Source: Hyalella azteca (taxonomy: Eukaryota; Arthropoda; Malacostraca; Amphipoda; Hyalellidae). Taken from it: a DNA stretch of 64,000 bases. Shown one piece after another: positions 53,501 to 64,000 of this stretch (position 1 is its first letter; every line of letters starts with the position of its first letter). The notes beneath the pieces are model-generated. The model saw only the letters and a program-made list of their open reading frames with translations, was not told the DNA's origin and ran no database searches. Position numbers and translations under genes: made by a program. The DNA is taken from contig NW_025934572.1 in NCBI RefSeq assembly GCF_000764305.2, forward strand, positions 434,001 to 498,000, given 5' to 3'.

Positions 53501-56500
53501 ATTATGCAGCCTAAATGTCTTTCATGGTCACTGTGGAGTTTGTGGAGAGAATTATTTAGCCTCGTGAATATGAGAACATAGAGATGTAATTATTATTTAG
53601 CCATGAATATGAGAACTATGTAAAACGAAGAAAATATTCATGTTATTATAAATATTTTACAATATTTTCTATGAAATAAATTTTCAATGTAAAGCATTGA
53701 AAAGAAACTGAATTTTTTTGTTTAATAATCTCTGTTGTCCTCCTCTGTCATCAGTGATGAAAATAAATAATCTTGTCTGATAATCTGTGGTGCAATTTTT
53801 CTATACCATAACACTTCTTGCTCTTCATCATCAACAAATTGAACTAAACTTACTTTCTGCTTGCATCACTGATGCTAGTCAGTATGAATGCACTAAAAAA
53901 CAGACTAGATGAGGTTTTGCAAACAAGTATTATGTATTTAAGTTTATAATTTAAATTATCATGACCAACATACTTGGTGAAATACTGGTATCTATTTCAT
54001 TGGCAATTTTAGAAAGATCTGACCTAGAGCCAATTTCTTATCTATCCTATGAATAAGTTTAAAATTTCAAGAGTCGGGTGCTGGCCAAAGTATTCTTATT
54101 CAGGCCAATTCATCAGCACTGACATCCCTTACACTATTCTAGATCTAAGATTTTTGTTACAATTTTAGATGGAGGGCTGGAGGAGCTGGCAGATGAACTT
54201 AACAGCAGCAAGGTCATGTATGCAGTTGTGCGTGTCACCGACCCAAAGACAACACGTACCAAGCATGTGCTCATTAACTATGTATGTTCTGAATCAGCCT
54301 GAAAAGTTATAAATATTAAGTGTATACCACCAGATGAGTATTATAGAACTTGATTCAAGGATAATCTTTTCTTTCAAATAGTACTCTTATTTCCATGATG
54401 TAAGTTGAGAATTATTGAATTTATGGTAATGTTTTGAAAATAATCCATTAACATGTCTATATTTTGAATCGTTATTTAATCAAATTAAGAAGTAGGCTTC
54501 AGACTAAATTGATATCAAAATTTTTTATTCTTGTGAAAGAATTGTTGTAATTTGTTAATAACAGATAGGGGAAGCCTGCCCAAACCTCCGTAAGGGCATT
54601 TGTGCAAGACATCTGCATGATGTGAAGGGACTTCTCAAAGGAATTCATGTGACAATTAATGCTCGTAATGAAGAAGAGGTTGAAGCTGATCAGGTGTTTG
54701 CTGCTCTTGCTAAAGCAACTGCCACCTCATACAACTTCTCTGATCGTTCTGAAAATGAAGAAAGAAATGCACCTGTTGTAAGTATAACAAGAAAGTTCTC
54801 TAATATGCATATTCATCAAAGTTGGATAAATAGCTGGAATTTATCATAAGATGAACATGAATGGAAACTGAAAATTTGTTTGATTTAAGTTATCCCTCAG
54901 GAGAGGATTTTTTATGGGGTAGTAAATTATTATTCTTGTTTATATATTGTGTGGAGTACTCCCAATATATAATATATGTGGTGTACTCAAACATTTTGCA
55001 ATCATAGGCATAGGTAAATTCCCTTCTAGTACCTATTTTATTCTTTTCAGAAGAGTCTGGTGATTCAATTTAGGGAAGGCAGTGCTGTCACTGCGATGGT
55101 AATCTCCTGGTTTCACTCCTAATACTGGCTTTTCTCCCTAACTGATTTTTTTAGCACTCATAAATTATAATTGTTTAAATTATATAGTTACTAAAAGGTA
55201 GGATAGAAAAAGAGTAATTTTTTTATAAACCACAACATCATGTGCTCATTTTAAGCTGTGCTATGTCTAAATGCTGTTGAGTTGATGCTTTAATCCCTTT
55301 TGATTCTGCATTCAACTTCTTTGTTTTTCATGGCCTAAATTCTTCTAGAACTCTGAATCTGTCTTTAATCAAAGTCTTCTCTTCTCCTCAGCTACTAACT
55401 TGCAATTTACTGCGAGGAATCGTGATAAAGATTTGCTTCTGCTTCAAATCCATTAACCTCAAATATATGTTTCTCTGTTTTGCTCCTACAAATCCAGCTA
55501 CATGTCCACAATTATTTGTTTGAGTGTTAACAAAATTTTTAATTATATTCACATGACATGAGAAAGATTGTTAATAACCTGTCCAGAGTCAGTGGTACCA
55601 TATAAATTTTATATGAACTGAATCAATGTTCATATGTATGTATACATCTTATATACCTACTACCGGTACCGTATGCATCTCACAGCTTAAAATTGAGTCG
55701 TAAAGCATGAAACGTGAATTATGTTACAGGGCACCAATTATCAGCGCACAAACCCTCTATCTGAAATAAACACAAGTTCCCGCAATAAATTTTGGGAGGA
55801 ACAAGAGCATGAAGAACAGGTCCGGAAGCAAGAGGAAATCCAGCGCAAGAAACTAGAAGAAATGACTATTGACCAGGAGAGAAGAAAAACTGAGGTAACA
55901 TGTTCTGTGCACAACCCATAGCATACATTGTAGTGAACTTGAATGTAGGCCTTATATAATAGTTTTTTGCCAGTCTTTCTTGAAATATCAATGGTTCCTT
56001 GCATTATATGTTGGTTTAAAGGGTGCCTGTACAAAGGAATTGGTTTAGCAGTTCCAGTGAACAGTAGTTTGATGGTTAATAATACATTCTGTTTAGGATT
56101 GTTAATAGTAAAAATTTCACGAAGCGATGAATTCTTTGTACTGTAGTTGAGTTTTAGGGCACTTCCTACTGAAAATTTAATGCCAAGTTTCATATTGTGA
56201 GTACACAAAAGTTGAGGCAAAGAGTTAGTATGTCCAAATTATGAAATTCAGAAGAACGCATTCAAGAGTGTATGATAGAGATAATGAATGAACTGTTCTG
56301 AAATAACCTAATTAGGTGTTTTATCTGCAGATGAAAAGCAGCAAGGAGCGTGAAGTGCAACAGCAGGAGCACAGCGTGAAGGTGGCAGCATCACGAAGGG
56401 CGTCTGAGGTGGCAGACGAGCGCCTGAGAGCTGCTAGGGAGCCTGGTGACGGCCCTACAGCTGCTGACGCTGAACGTGACGAACAAGAGAGAGCCAGACG

Positions 56501-58846
56501 TGCTGAACTCCTGAGAAAGCAGAGGAAGCAAGTAAGGAACATTTGCAGCGTCGCACTTTTTTTTAGATTATTCTACATCGCATTCTAGCTAAATTGTACA
56601 GAAGCTTTTATTATTTATATCAGTAAATTTAACCTAACTTTTTTTTTGTCTATACTAACAAGTAGATCTGGGGCCATACTTTCAAAACTCGATAAGTTAA
56701 TGTAAGTACTTACGCTCTATTTTCTTGTCTATGATTGGTGGATTTTGCTTGAAAGGCTGTCAATGATTGGCTAATGAACTTACGATCTCTTAACTTTTTT
56801 TGAAAGTATAGGCCCTGGTGTTTAACCTTTGACATTCCTTCCTGCCCTCTCATTTGAATATTATGTTTTAGTCGGCATTATTGTGATCTATTGCCAAGCT
56901 AGACCTTAGGTATCTTCTACCTATAATTTGAAATGTAATTCAAATCAATGAAATAATTTGAAATGTAATTCAAACTCAAAGCTGGTTTTGAGTACAGTTT
57001 TTCTTATTGAACAAATTTAACGAGCAGGAGGCAGAAAGTGTTATTGGTGGCAGCACCAAGTCTGCTCGCAGCGTCTTTGAGAGTCAGGGAGCGGCAGTGG
57101 CCAACGGTGTGGGCAACGCTCGCGCTCCTGCAAGGAAACTGAAGGAGTTCACGCCTCTCAACAACACGTTAGTTTCTTGATACTCTCATGCAACAAGCCC
57201 TTGTTGCCCGTTGAAATTTATTGCTTCATTTACCCTGATACTCTCATGCAACAAGCCCGTGTTGCTCATTGAAATTCATTGCTTCATTTACCCCGATACT
57301 CTCATGCAACAAGCCCGTGTTGCCCGTTGAAATTTCTTGCCAAATTGACCTTGTATGAAATATTTTAAAGACTTTACTTCTTCTCACTAGTTTTATCTGC
57401 AATTAGCATTATGAATATTTTGTCTACTCCTGAATTGTAGATGGAATCGTCACTGTGATAGTTCCAATGAGTTATCATATCCTGATGTTTCATTTGCTTT
57501 TTGGGTTAATTTTTTGGGTTAATTATAAATTCGATTGTGTAGATTGCATGAGAGATTTCACTCTTTCCTGCTAAAATTTTTTGTTCTTAAGAATTATTTT
57601 GTGCTAATTTTCCGATTTCTTCCCAAAGAATCATTTTATTAGAAGTCTTTACTTCTTTGTCTTAGTAGTGCACTACTAGCTCTTATTACCAGCCTTCCCA
57701 TCCACAGCTCTGACAGCGGTCACCACAACAGCAACAATATATCCAGCAACAGCAACAGCAGAGGAGCCGTAGCCCGTGCCTGGCCCCCTCCCTCCAACAG
57801 CTCGGGTGTAGCGGTCCAAGGTATGCTTATATTGCATGATGATTTTATTCATATTTTTCGAGTAGAAAGTTTCAATAATGTTATTTTAGTGTTATGCTAT
57901 TGTCATGTTTGTGTTATCAAAAATATTAGCAATCATTAATTGTTAGGATTTGCTTGACGAGCGATGTTTGTCAATGATTGTTGATTTGCTTTTATCATGT
58001 GATTGTATGCTTTTATATCAATTCACATATTCAATGTTGAGTATCTACAGAAAAACTAACTTGAAATAACTGCATTCAAATTTTCAATTCACCTCATTTC
58101 CTTTCCCTTTACTACAGAAGAAAGAAAGCCTAGACAGCCTATGTTTGTGGACAGCGACGTGCATGCTTCAAGAGAGGTTAGTATGCCTTCCTTATCTGCT
58201 TATCTGTTATGCACATAATTGATTCACACAGCTTGAATCCGCACATGTTTGCCGACGACACCCAAATCTATGGCTACTGTGCGCCGGCGGATGCTGCAGC
58301 GTTGCAAGACCGGATGTCTGCCTGCATGGACGCAGTTTCAGATTGGATGCGTTCCAACCGGCTCCAGCTTAATGCATCGAAAACTGAATTTATTTGGTTC
58401 GCGACCGCTCGGCGCCAACATCAGCTTCCAACCAACCTTGTGCGCGTGGGCGACGAGTTCGTCGCACCTTCATCCTCTGTGCGCAGCCTCGGCATTCAGC
58501 TAGACTCAGAACTATCTATGAACAACCACATTGCCAAAGTAACCGCTGCCTGTTTTGGCATCCTGCGGCGAATTCGTAGCATCAGTCGCTGTCTCTCGAG
58601 GCCGGTCCTCGAGGCCCTCATGGTGGCGCTTGTGCTGACCAGACTGGACTATGGCAATGCCACACTCTACGGACTTCCCATCACTGCACTTGACAAACTG
58701 CAATTCGTCATGAACGCTGCCGCGCGACTCGTTTGTGCCCGGCGGAAATTCGACCACGTGACGCCGATTTTGCGCGAATTTTTTAGCCGCTTGTAACGTG
58801 CCCTCGAAGTTCGATCTGAACGAGACGCCACGACAATCTCTTCGTG

Positions 58847-58878
<32 letters not shown>

Positions 58879-61800
58879 TACAGCTTTGGCTTCAAAGCTC
58901 GCTGTGACTAATATTGCTTGCTGCCTTGTTTGATATTGTATTTTCTATCGCGCTAGAAATATTCATTGGGTATCTCAGGTTGAGTGGTTCATGCAATACG
59001 GTACTGAGTTCTACAAAATATCTTAATTCAAACCGTAAAACAACATTATAATTTCACAGGGAATCGTCTCGTCCGCCACTGCTCGTCCTAATCCCATTGG
59101 AGCCTCGCAGTCCAGTCCCCCGGCCTCTAGGCGAGTTCCATCAAACAACGTGCACAAGAACGAACAACGCTTCACCCCCAGCTTGTACGACGGCGAGGAC
59201 AACTTATATGAGGGCGAGGAGACCCAAGCTCCCCAACTACCCCCTAAAAGCACCTATGGAGCAGTCACGTACGAGGACGAGCCACCGCGCTTGCCTAAGT
59301 CTCAGCCTCCAAACACCGCGCCAGCTTCCTATGCCGGGCAAATGTCGTCCTCGAATTATTATGAGGATTCTGAGCCAGTGTCTGCTTCGAGCCATTCCAC
59401 ATACATGAGCAACCAAACGCTCCTAAAGAAGGAAGACAAACTACCTACATACGCGTACGTCAGCGAGCCGCCTCGTGGCGACAGAAATTCTGGTGCTCGC
59501 AGCATGTCTGGTGCTGCGGCTCCGGAAAATTTCTACGAAGATGATTCCGAGTTCACCGACCACCAAAATCAGCAAAAACTTGGTGGATTTACGGAGAACA
59601 GTAACAGGAGTTACTATGCTGCCAGTAACGGGCCAACCCAACACCGTTACGACTCTGTTCCTGTCGAGCCTGATGACAGAATCTACGACCAGCCTGTTGA
59701 AGACTACGACCTCTCTGTTCCACGCACTGTAACAGGCCAGGTCAGATTATGCATTTTTTGTATTATGTTATATTTAATTTTTTTGTTAACAATTCAAACT
59801 CAATCGGACATCAAATTCCATTAACAGGAATCTTGCTTGTTTCTGATTCAAGTTTAGGAGTCAGCTCAAATATTACTCAAGATAGGTGCATCATCTGATG
59901 AATTTAAATCTGGCTTCACGTTTCAGTTCTGCTCGTGACACTAACAAGGTTTAAGGAACAATATTCAACTTTCAGCTCAAATTCAAGTCGATTTTTTTAG
60001 ATACGTGTGATTCTATTATCTCATTAATTCTAGTTTATAACTGTCTTGAAGGATCTACGTGCTGCTCCATAAGTTTTCGATGCTCTGGCTGCAGCCCCTT
60101 AGAGCAACAAGTATTATAAAAACCTTTATCATATCAACACTGATATGATAAAGCCATAGCCTTCTACGTGACTTCCAGCTACACCTTCATCCCTTCACCG
60201 TGTGATGTTTTTCAATAAGATGTTTAGAGTAAATTTATTATCAGTTAATTCTAACTCTGATTTAGCAATACTGATTGGTTTTAAAAGTTCGTTTGCTAGC
60301 GTTTCGCTTTTGACGCTTCCAACAAGACAAGATGCACATTTTCCAACCTCCTCTCGCTTTGCTTTCCGGTGGACCAATTAAGGGTTGATTACTCATTACA
60401 GCTGTCAAGACACCCAATATTAATATTTAGTTTACTCATTATTATGCTTGTGTATTATTTTCGAGGTGTCAGGCATTTATTTTGAGAAGAAACTGAAAAC
60501 TTTCCTGATTTCCGAATCATGGCCTCATTATTCGATGTTTAAATTTATGGAAGTAATCGTAAAATACACTTTGAAAAAACATTGTACTAGGGAATTTGTA
60601 TCACTGAACTTGTAACCATCAAATGATGGCGCTAATATGAGCATTTTCTACCCTCTGTGATGCCCTCTGCCATGCTTGCTCCTATCATCATCATCACCGT
60701 CGTCGTCGTCGTCACCACGTCACCATTGCTCGTGTGGTTGCCGCCTTCGCCCGTTTGTTTGTGTGGTGTTTGTGCAGTAACGTTGGCTTACCTTTCTTCC
60801 TATTGGTGATCTCTGTTTAAAACTTGTATCATTACGCCTTCCCATTAGTGGATTCAATTATGAAACTATTCATTGATGCATTCGTTATTTGTGAGCATTT
60901 ATCATAATTCCGCTATGAATTATTCATAGAGTATATGCCTTCGGCCTGGATAAGTAACACTTTTTTATTGCCATCGGGGTCATTGAAATCGCGTTTTCCA
61001 TGTTACGTCTTCAAATGCGTGTGTTGGTGACATGCCACGACGCGTGTGTTGGTGACATGCCACGACGCGTGTGTTGGTGACATGCCACGACGCCTGTGTT
61101 GGTGACATGCCACGACGCGTGTGTTGGTGACATGCCACGACGCGTGTGTTGGTGGCATGCCACGACGCGTGTGTTGGTGACATGGTATGACCGTGGCATG
61201 AGTGAGACGGGTTGCGGGACCACAGGACGCTAGGGGAGAGCAAGATCTGTCGCCAGGACCGGCGTCACCGCACCTGGAGACCACGCCCTCTGTCGCCATG
61301 ACCTACGAAGTGGACGTGAGTTCTGCATGCCGTCTACTGCTCCTCCTACGAGTACTCCATGTCGAGAGGCTGCTCCAATTCTCTACAAAATTAAAAAAAA
61401 CTTTTCCTATGTACATGTGAAATTTTTTAATATTTCGGGCTAATGGTAAATCTCTACAAAAATTATAACAAACTTTTCTGATGTACATGTGATATTTTTT
61501 AATATTTCGGGCTGATGGTGAAAGGCTGTTAATTGTCATTGTCTGCTTGATAGTTGGTATTTTGCATGGCTTTCTATTTCTCTCGTTGCTGTCTATTATT
61601 GTATATAAACGCTGCACTGGTTGCAACATTTGGCTACTCTGCTATACTCAGCGTGATGCGCGGCTCAATTGTTCTGACAGCTAGCACTTTGGGCTGCTCT
61701 AAATATTACTTACCTTGACTGCTTTGTATGTAGTAATTTCTTCAGCCTTTAACCTTCTTAATTGTAGCTTATGGCTGTCAATAGCGATACTCATCCAATG

Positions 61801-62794
61801 ATCTTCTAAGTAACTGCATGAACAACTGTCAAGCCCACGACTGTTCCCATTATGCATGATATTTTTCTATAGCATGCTTATATATAATATGATATTTATA
61901 TCATATTCATATATATTGCTGATACATAATATATGATATTTTTAGCTGTCGGGGTCACTCACAAGTATTGTATATGGAACTTTGATCCCGCCACTCTCCG
62001 TGCAACTGTCGGAATATTCTGTAAGATGGAACTAAGTGAAACAAAAAACTGAGTCTTGTTCACACGTTGTATTTTCACTTGCTCGGGGTTCATCCATTCA
62101 TTACCTGTCGAACTATAAGACTGTATTTGTCAATTTCTTATTTGCTATTTTTTATATTTCCATGTTTTTTTTTTGTTCAACACGTAGTTGGAAATATTAC
62201 AATTTCCTTGGGATTTTCGTTAAATCTTATCCGCCGAATGTGATTTGGGGATTTGTGGGATTTCATAATAAACTTGTCATTTAACCGCTCTAGGCTTGAT
62301 TACTTTATGGTTCTGCTTTTTCTACCGTTTCCAGCAGCGTGAGCATCAAGCTTTTTACCAGCTTTAACCAAATTCATTCAATTTCATGTCAATAAAAATA
62401 CATTTCTATTCATCTGATTCCTCATCGCATGCGGGTTCATCTTTCAATCCTTAACCAATTGCATGCGTCTAAAATCTATAATCCTAGATTAAAATTGTGT
62501 AACTAACACCGAAATATTTATAATTTTGAGCAAATTCTTCAAATTAATGTGTGACGTTTCCCACAGGGCGTTGAGTACCAGCTACTGCCTGAGCACGGCC
62601 TGTGCGCGCGCGCCCTCTACGACTACCAGGCCAGCGACAACACCGAGATTTCGTTCGACCCCTCGGAGATCATCTCTAATATCGAGCAGATCGACGAAGG
62701 CTGGTGGCAGGGCGTGAGTCCCAGTGGCAATTTCGGCCTCTTCCCCGCCAACTACGTCGAGCTCATCAATGCTGCCGCGCCTAGGAACTCATAG
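50511..62794 (+). CDS. Abp1: Drebrin-like protein / Abp1 (ADF-H and SH3), twelve exons
   Basis: Complete gene for drebrin-like/actin-binding protein 1, which binds F-actin through an ADF-H domain and dynamin or WASP-pathway partners through an SH3 domain, linking actin to endocytosis. Exons 50511-50593, 53264-53319, 54169-54281, 54565-54777, 55730-55894, 56331-56531, 57028-57167, 57708-57820, 58118-58176, 59060-59740, 61226-61315 and 62567-62794 join in phase to about 713 aa (human DBNL 430). The ADF-H domain fills the first four exons ([30 protein letters not shown]). Exons 5-6 are charged and helical ([15 protein letters not shown]). Exons 7-10 form a long Ser/Pro/Tyr-rich linker. The C-terminal SH3 has [22 protein letters not shown] and FPANYVELI. 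It has one SH3, so it is the DBNL type, not drebrin. A 48-nt in-frame cassette is possible at 55051. Confidence 0.96.
50594..53263. other. Abp1 intron 1, no exon seen
   Basis: AT-rich intron without a recognised exon or element. Short stretches resembling ACCCC(A/G)TTTGA(C/T)GG occur near 51262 and 52977 and may be remnants of a repeat. Confidence 0.45.
53264..53319 (+). CDS. Abp1: Abp1 exon 2
   Basis: Follows TTCTTTTCTCAG. Encodes [19 protein letters not shown], a conserved ADF-H strand. Donor GTAAGG, phase 1. Confidence 0.93.
54169..54281 (+). CDS. Abp1: Abp1 exon 3
   Basis: Follows CAATTTTAG. Encodes [20 protein letters not shown] then [18 protein letters not shown]. Donor GTATGT, phase 0. 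Confidence 0.94.
54565..54777 (+). CDS. Abp1: Abp1 exon 4 (end of ADF-H)
   Basis: Follows GTTAATAACAG. Encodes [40 protein letters not shown] and [17 protein letters not shown]. Donor GTAAGT. Confidence 0.95.
55051..55098 (+). CDS. possible Abp1 cassette exon, 48 nt
   Basis: Between a strong acceptor (TTATTCTTTTCAG) and a GTAATC donor lie 16 open codons, [16 protein letters not shown]. Neighbouring exons are phase 0, so inclusion keeps the frame. No family match that I recognise. Could be chance. Confidence 0.35.
55730..55894 (+). CDS. Abp1: Abp1 exon 5
   Basis: Follows ATGTTACAG. Encodes [20 protein letters not shown] then [30 protein letters not shown] and the FW motif are family marks. 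Donor GTAACA. Confidence 0.94.
56331..56531 (+). CDS. Abp1: Abp1 exon 6 (charged helix)
   Basis: Follows TTTATCTGCAG. Encodes a Glu/Arg/Gln-rich helical stretch ([17 protein letters not shown] ... [15 protein letters not shown]). Donor GTAAGG, phase 0. Confidence 0.92.
57028..57167 (+). CDS. Abp1: Abp1 exon 7
   Basis: Acceptor is a GAGCAG tandem (NAGNAG), so the exon could also start at 57025 with an extra Gln. Encodes [20 protein letters not shown] ... [10 protein letters not shown]. Donor AC|GTTAGT, phase 2. Confidence 0.9.
57178..57346. repeat. 58-bp tandem repeat next to the Abp1 exon 7 donor
   Basis: About 2.8 copies of a unit starting GATACTCTCATGCAACAAGC. The array begins 10 bp after the exon boundary. 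Confidence 0.9.
57708..57820 (+). CDS. Abp1: Abp1 exon 8
   Basis: Follows CCCATCCACAG. Encodes [20 protein letters not shown] then [17 protein letters not shown]; Ser/Asn-rich with a WPPP motif. Donor GTATGC, phase 1. Confidence 0.88.
58118..58176 (+). CDS. Abp1: Abp1 exon 9
   Basis: Follows CCTTTACTACAG. Encodes [20 protein letters not shown]. Donor GTTAGT, phase 0. Confidence 0.85.
58195..58880 (+). mobile_element. non-LTR retrotransposon fragment (CR1/L2-like reverse transcriptase)
   Basis: An open frame of about 195 residues (58209-58796) encodes the catalytic motif [10 protein letters not shown], then [31 protein letters not shown] and [14 protein letters not shown], the palm and thumb of a CR1/L2/Jockey-type enzyme. 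The 5' part is missing. The usual end after PILRE is lost, and an AAT run (58848-58878) forms the 3' tail. It sits in Abp1 intron 9 in the sense direction. Confidence 0.9.
59060..59740 (+). CDS. Abp1: Abp1 exon 10 (long Tyr/Pro-rich linker)
   Basis: Follows AATTTCACAG. 227 codons, low complexity, rich in Pro, Tyr, Ser and acid residues. Includes three related acidic tyrosine motifs ([25 protein letters not shown]) and Pro motifs ([16 protein letters not shown]). Donor GTCAGA, phase 0. Confidence 0.92.
59741..61016. other. Abp1 intron 10, first part, no exon seen
   Basis: No coding exon recognised. Contains a CATCATCATCACCGTCGTCG simple run near 60685-60715. Confidence 0.45.
61017..61191. repeat. 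25-bp minisatellite, seven copies
   Basis: Units of GCGTGTGTTGGTGACATGCC plus ACGAC, with very few differences, each joined through an ACGCGT palindrome. Ends 34 bp before the exon at 61226. Open frames on the - strand are repeat translation. Confidence 0.93.
61226..61315 (+). CDS. Abp1: Abp1 exon 11
   Basis: Acceptor GGGACCACAG, pyrimidine-poor. 30 codons, [20 protein letters not shown] then [10 protein letters not shown]. Donor GTGAGT, phase 0. Found by splice signals and open frame; less certain than its neighbours and may be alternative. Confidence 0.7.
61379..61521. repeat. two-copy tandem duplication, about 70 bp
   Basis: CTCTACAAAA, ATGTACATGTGA and TTTTTTAATATTTCGGGCT occur twice in order inside Abp1 intron 11. 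Confidence 0.88.
62567..62794 (+). CDS. Abp1: Abp1 last exon (SH3 domain)
   Basis: Follows TTTCCCACAG. Encodes [57 protein letters not shown] and [13 protein letters not shown], then TAG (62792-62794). All SH3 core residues (ALYDY, WW, FPANYV) are present. Confidence 0.97.
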   Translation, partial: GVEYQLLPEHGLCARALYDYQASDNTEISFDPSEIISNIEQIDEGWWQGVSPSGNFGLFPANYVELINAAAPRNS

Positions 62795-64000
62795 GATTTT
62801 TTCATATCTAGAAGCAGGAGTCGGCTGCGCGAGATAGTACATATGTCTTCTTTGGAGGTGTCGATTTGTGCAGCGGCGTCTTCTTTCCGAGTTTCATATC
62901 ATCGTGCATCGGTAATCACTTCTTGCGATGACATATTCATTGGCGTCTTGTCTATACGAAAATACTTACATTTTTTTTCTTCGTCGGCCAAAAATTATTG
63001 CGGCATATTCCCAGTCATCGGCCTTCACCACTCTAGGCAGCATCCACTGTTAGCAGTCTGGCTTATTAGTAGGTACTTACGACGGAATAATCGCTCTTGG
63101 TCAGTGCCTTCTCCTAGGACAGCTTCTGACCTCCCGAGCGGTATATCATATTCCCTACATACTTCATATTCAGTTCGTAATGGCGTCTAGACTAGATTGT
63201 GCCAAGTCTATCCTAATCAGTTCCTCCCATTCTTTCTCTTAAAAAAACCTTCAGCTTTATGCTGTACCGGAGAAAAGTTTTCGAACGTAGATGTCGCGTT
63301 CTTACAGGGTTTATCCTCTAACGTGGAATTCAACGCACAACTATTTTATTTTACTATCATAAGAATTGCAACCGGTGTAAAATACCTTGCCCGCTACAAT
63401 GTGCATGTTTGGTGAAAATGCCATAGTTATTGAACTATTATGAAGCATGTTACCAGGGTCTTCCGTTACCAATGACGATTCGATGCCGCTTCTAAGCAAT
63501 GCTTTTTAATGAGCTGGTGTTACGATATAATGAGTATTCATACTTGTTCTTATGTCCTATAATTCTTGGTTATCATCATCTTTGTTACGCAAACGATAAT
63601 CGGTTCTGTGGCAATTATATTTCCGTACAATGAGGGAATTTTCATCTTCCATTTTATGTTTCATAAGCTGTGGTTGTGCACCTTATGGAATGGCCAGAAG
63701 TTAGGTACAGAACCGAGGATTGTTATTCCAATTACACCGAAATGCTGCAACACGATTATATCATCTGGCAACCTGACTTAAGTCGCAACTGCATGTTGAT
63801 TTTTGTTCAAGAACATCAGTTAAAAAGTACGCTATGCTTGGTATTTTTGTCGATATGAGTATCGTTTTCATGCTCATTAGGGCTTCTATGAATTGATGGT
63901 GCTTGAATTATTTAATTCCTTTGCTGGACCATGTTCTTGTCGGCATCTTGTTGCGTTTGAAGGTCCAGCAATGTAGGAAGTGAGGTTACTTCCATTATTT
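62795..64000. other. Abp1 3' flank, no further gene seen
   Basis: Presumably 3' UTR and flanking DNA. I see no AATAAA on the + strand here, so the transcript may run past the window or use a variant signal. Confidence 0.4.

Noticed and set aside
60980..61299. - strand frames with [17 protein letters not shown] repeats
   Set aside because: Translation of the 25-bp minisatellite; no start context, splice or family support.

Overview
This is a 64 kb piece of an animal nuclear genome, most likely an arthropod and perhaps a crustacean. Short, relatively GC-rich exons sit in long AT-rich introns with GT-AG (and one GC-AG) boundaries, and the proteins are classic metazoan families. The intergenic and intronic DNA is full of decayed DNA transposons, non-LTR retrotransposon pieces, fold-back elements and minisatellites. 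There is no prokaryotic gene, operon or CRISPR array. All exon models were built by eye from splice signals, reading-phase agreement and remembered family sequences, not by alignment or transcripts.

Layout. (1) 1-2382, + strand: the last four exons of Merlin (NF2/Mer, ERM family), ending in the diagnostic SRVAFFEDL tail and carrying an unusually long Ser/Thr-rich linker. (2) 2383-14442: gene-poor DNA with an inverted SINE-like pair and a short palindromic repeat. (3) 14443-26162, + strand: a complete seven-exon CYRI (FAM49) gene, 338 aa, a Rac1-binding inhibitor of the WAVE complex; its intron 1 holds a terminal-inverted-repeat transposon remnant and a higher-order satellite, and its intron 4 starts with GC. 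(4) 26163-30441: convergent intergenic DNA. (5) 30442-44930, - strand, with a probable untranslated exon near 47.2 kb: a twelve-helix MFS transporter of spinster-like type. Its introns hold a non-LTR retrotransposon, two MITE-like elements, a DUF4817-type transposon remnant, three copies of the short palindromic repeat and several minisatellites. One conserved stretch (end of helix 4) cannot be found. (6) 47300-50510: divergent intergenic DNA. (7) 50511-62794, + strand: a twelve-exon drebrin-like/Abp1 gene (ADF-H domain, charged helical region, Tyr/Pro-rich linker, C-terminal SH3), about 713 aa, with a possible 48-nt cassette exon and a CR1/L2-like reverse transcriptase fragment in intron 9. 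(8) 62795-64000: its 3' flank.

Three of the four genes (Merlin, CYRI, Abp1) act on cortical actin, Rac/Arp2/3 signalling and membrane traffic. Whether that neighbourhood is meaningful or chance is open. The most unusual structural observation is that several tandem repeats carry splice signals or lie against splice sites: an 11-unit array bearing TACTAAC branch-point motifs just before an acceptor, an array of repeated GTGAGC donor motifs just after a donor, and a duplicated 3' splice-site region in CYRI. I see no convincing new multi-gene system.
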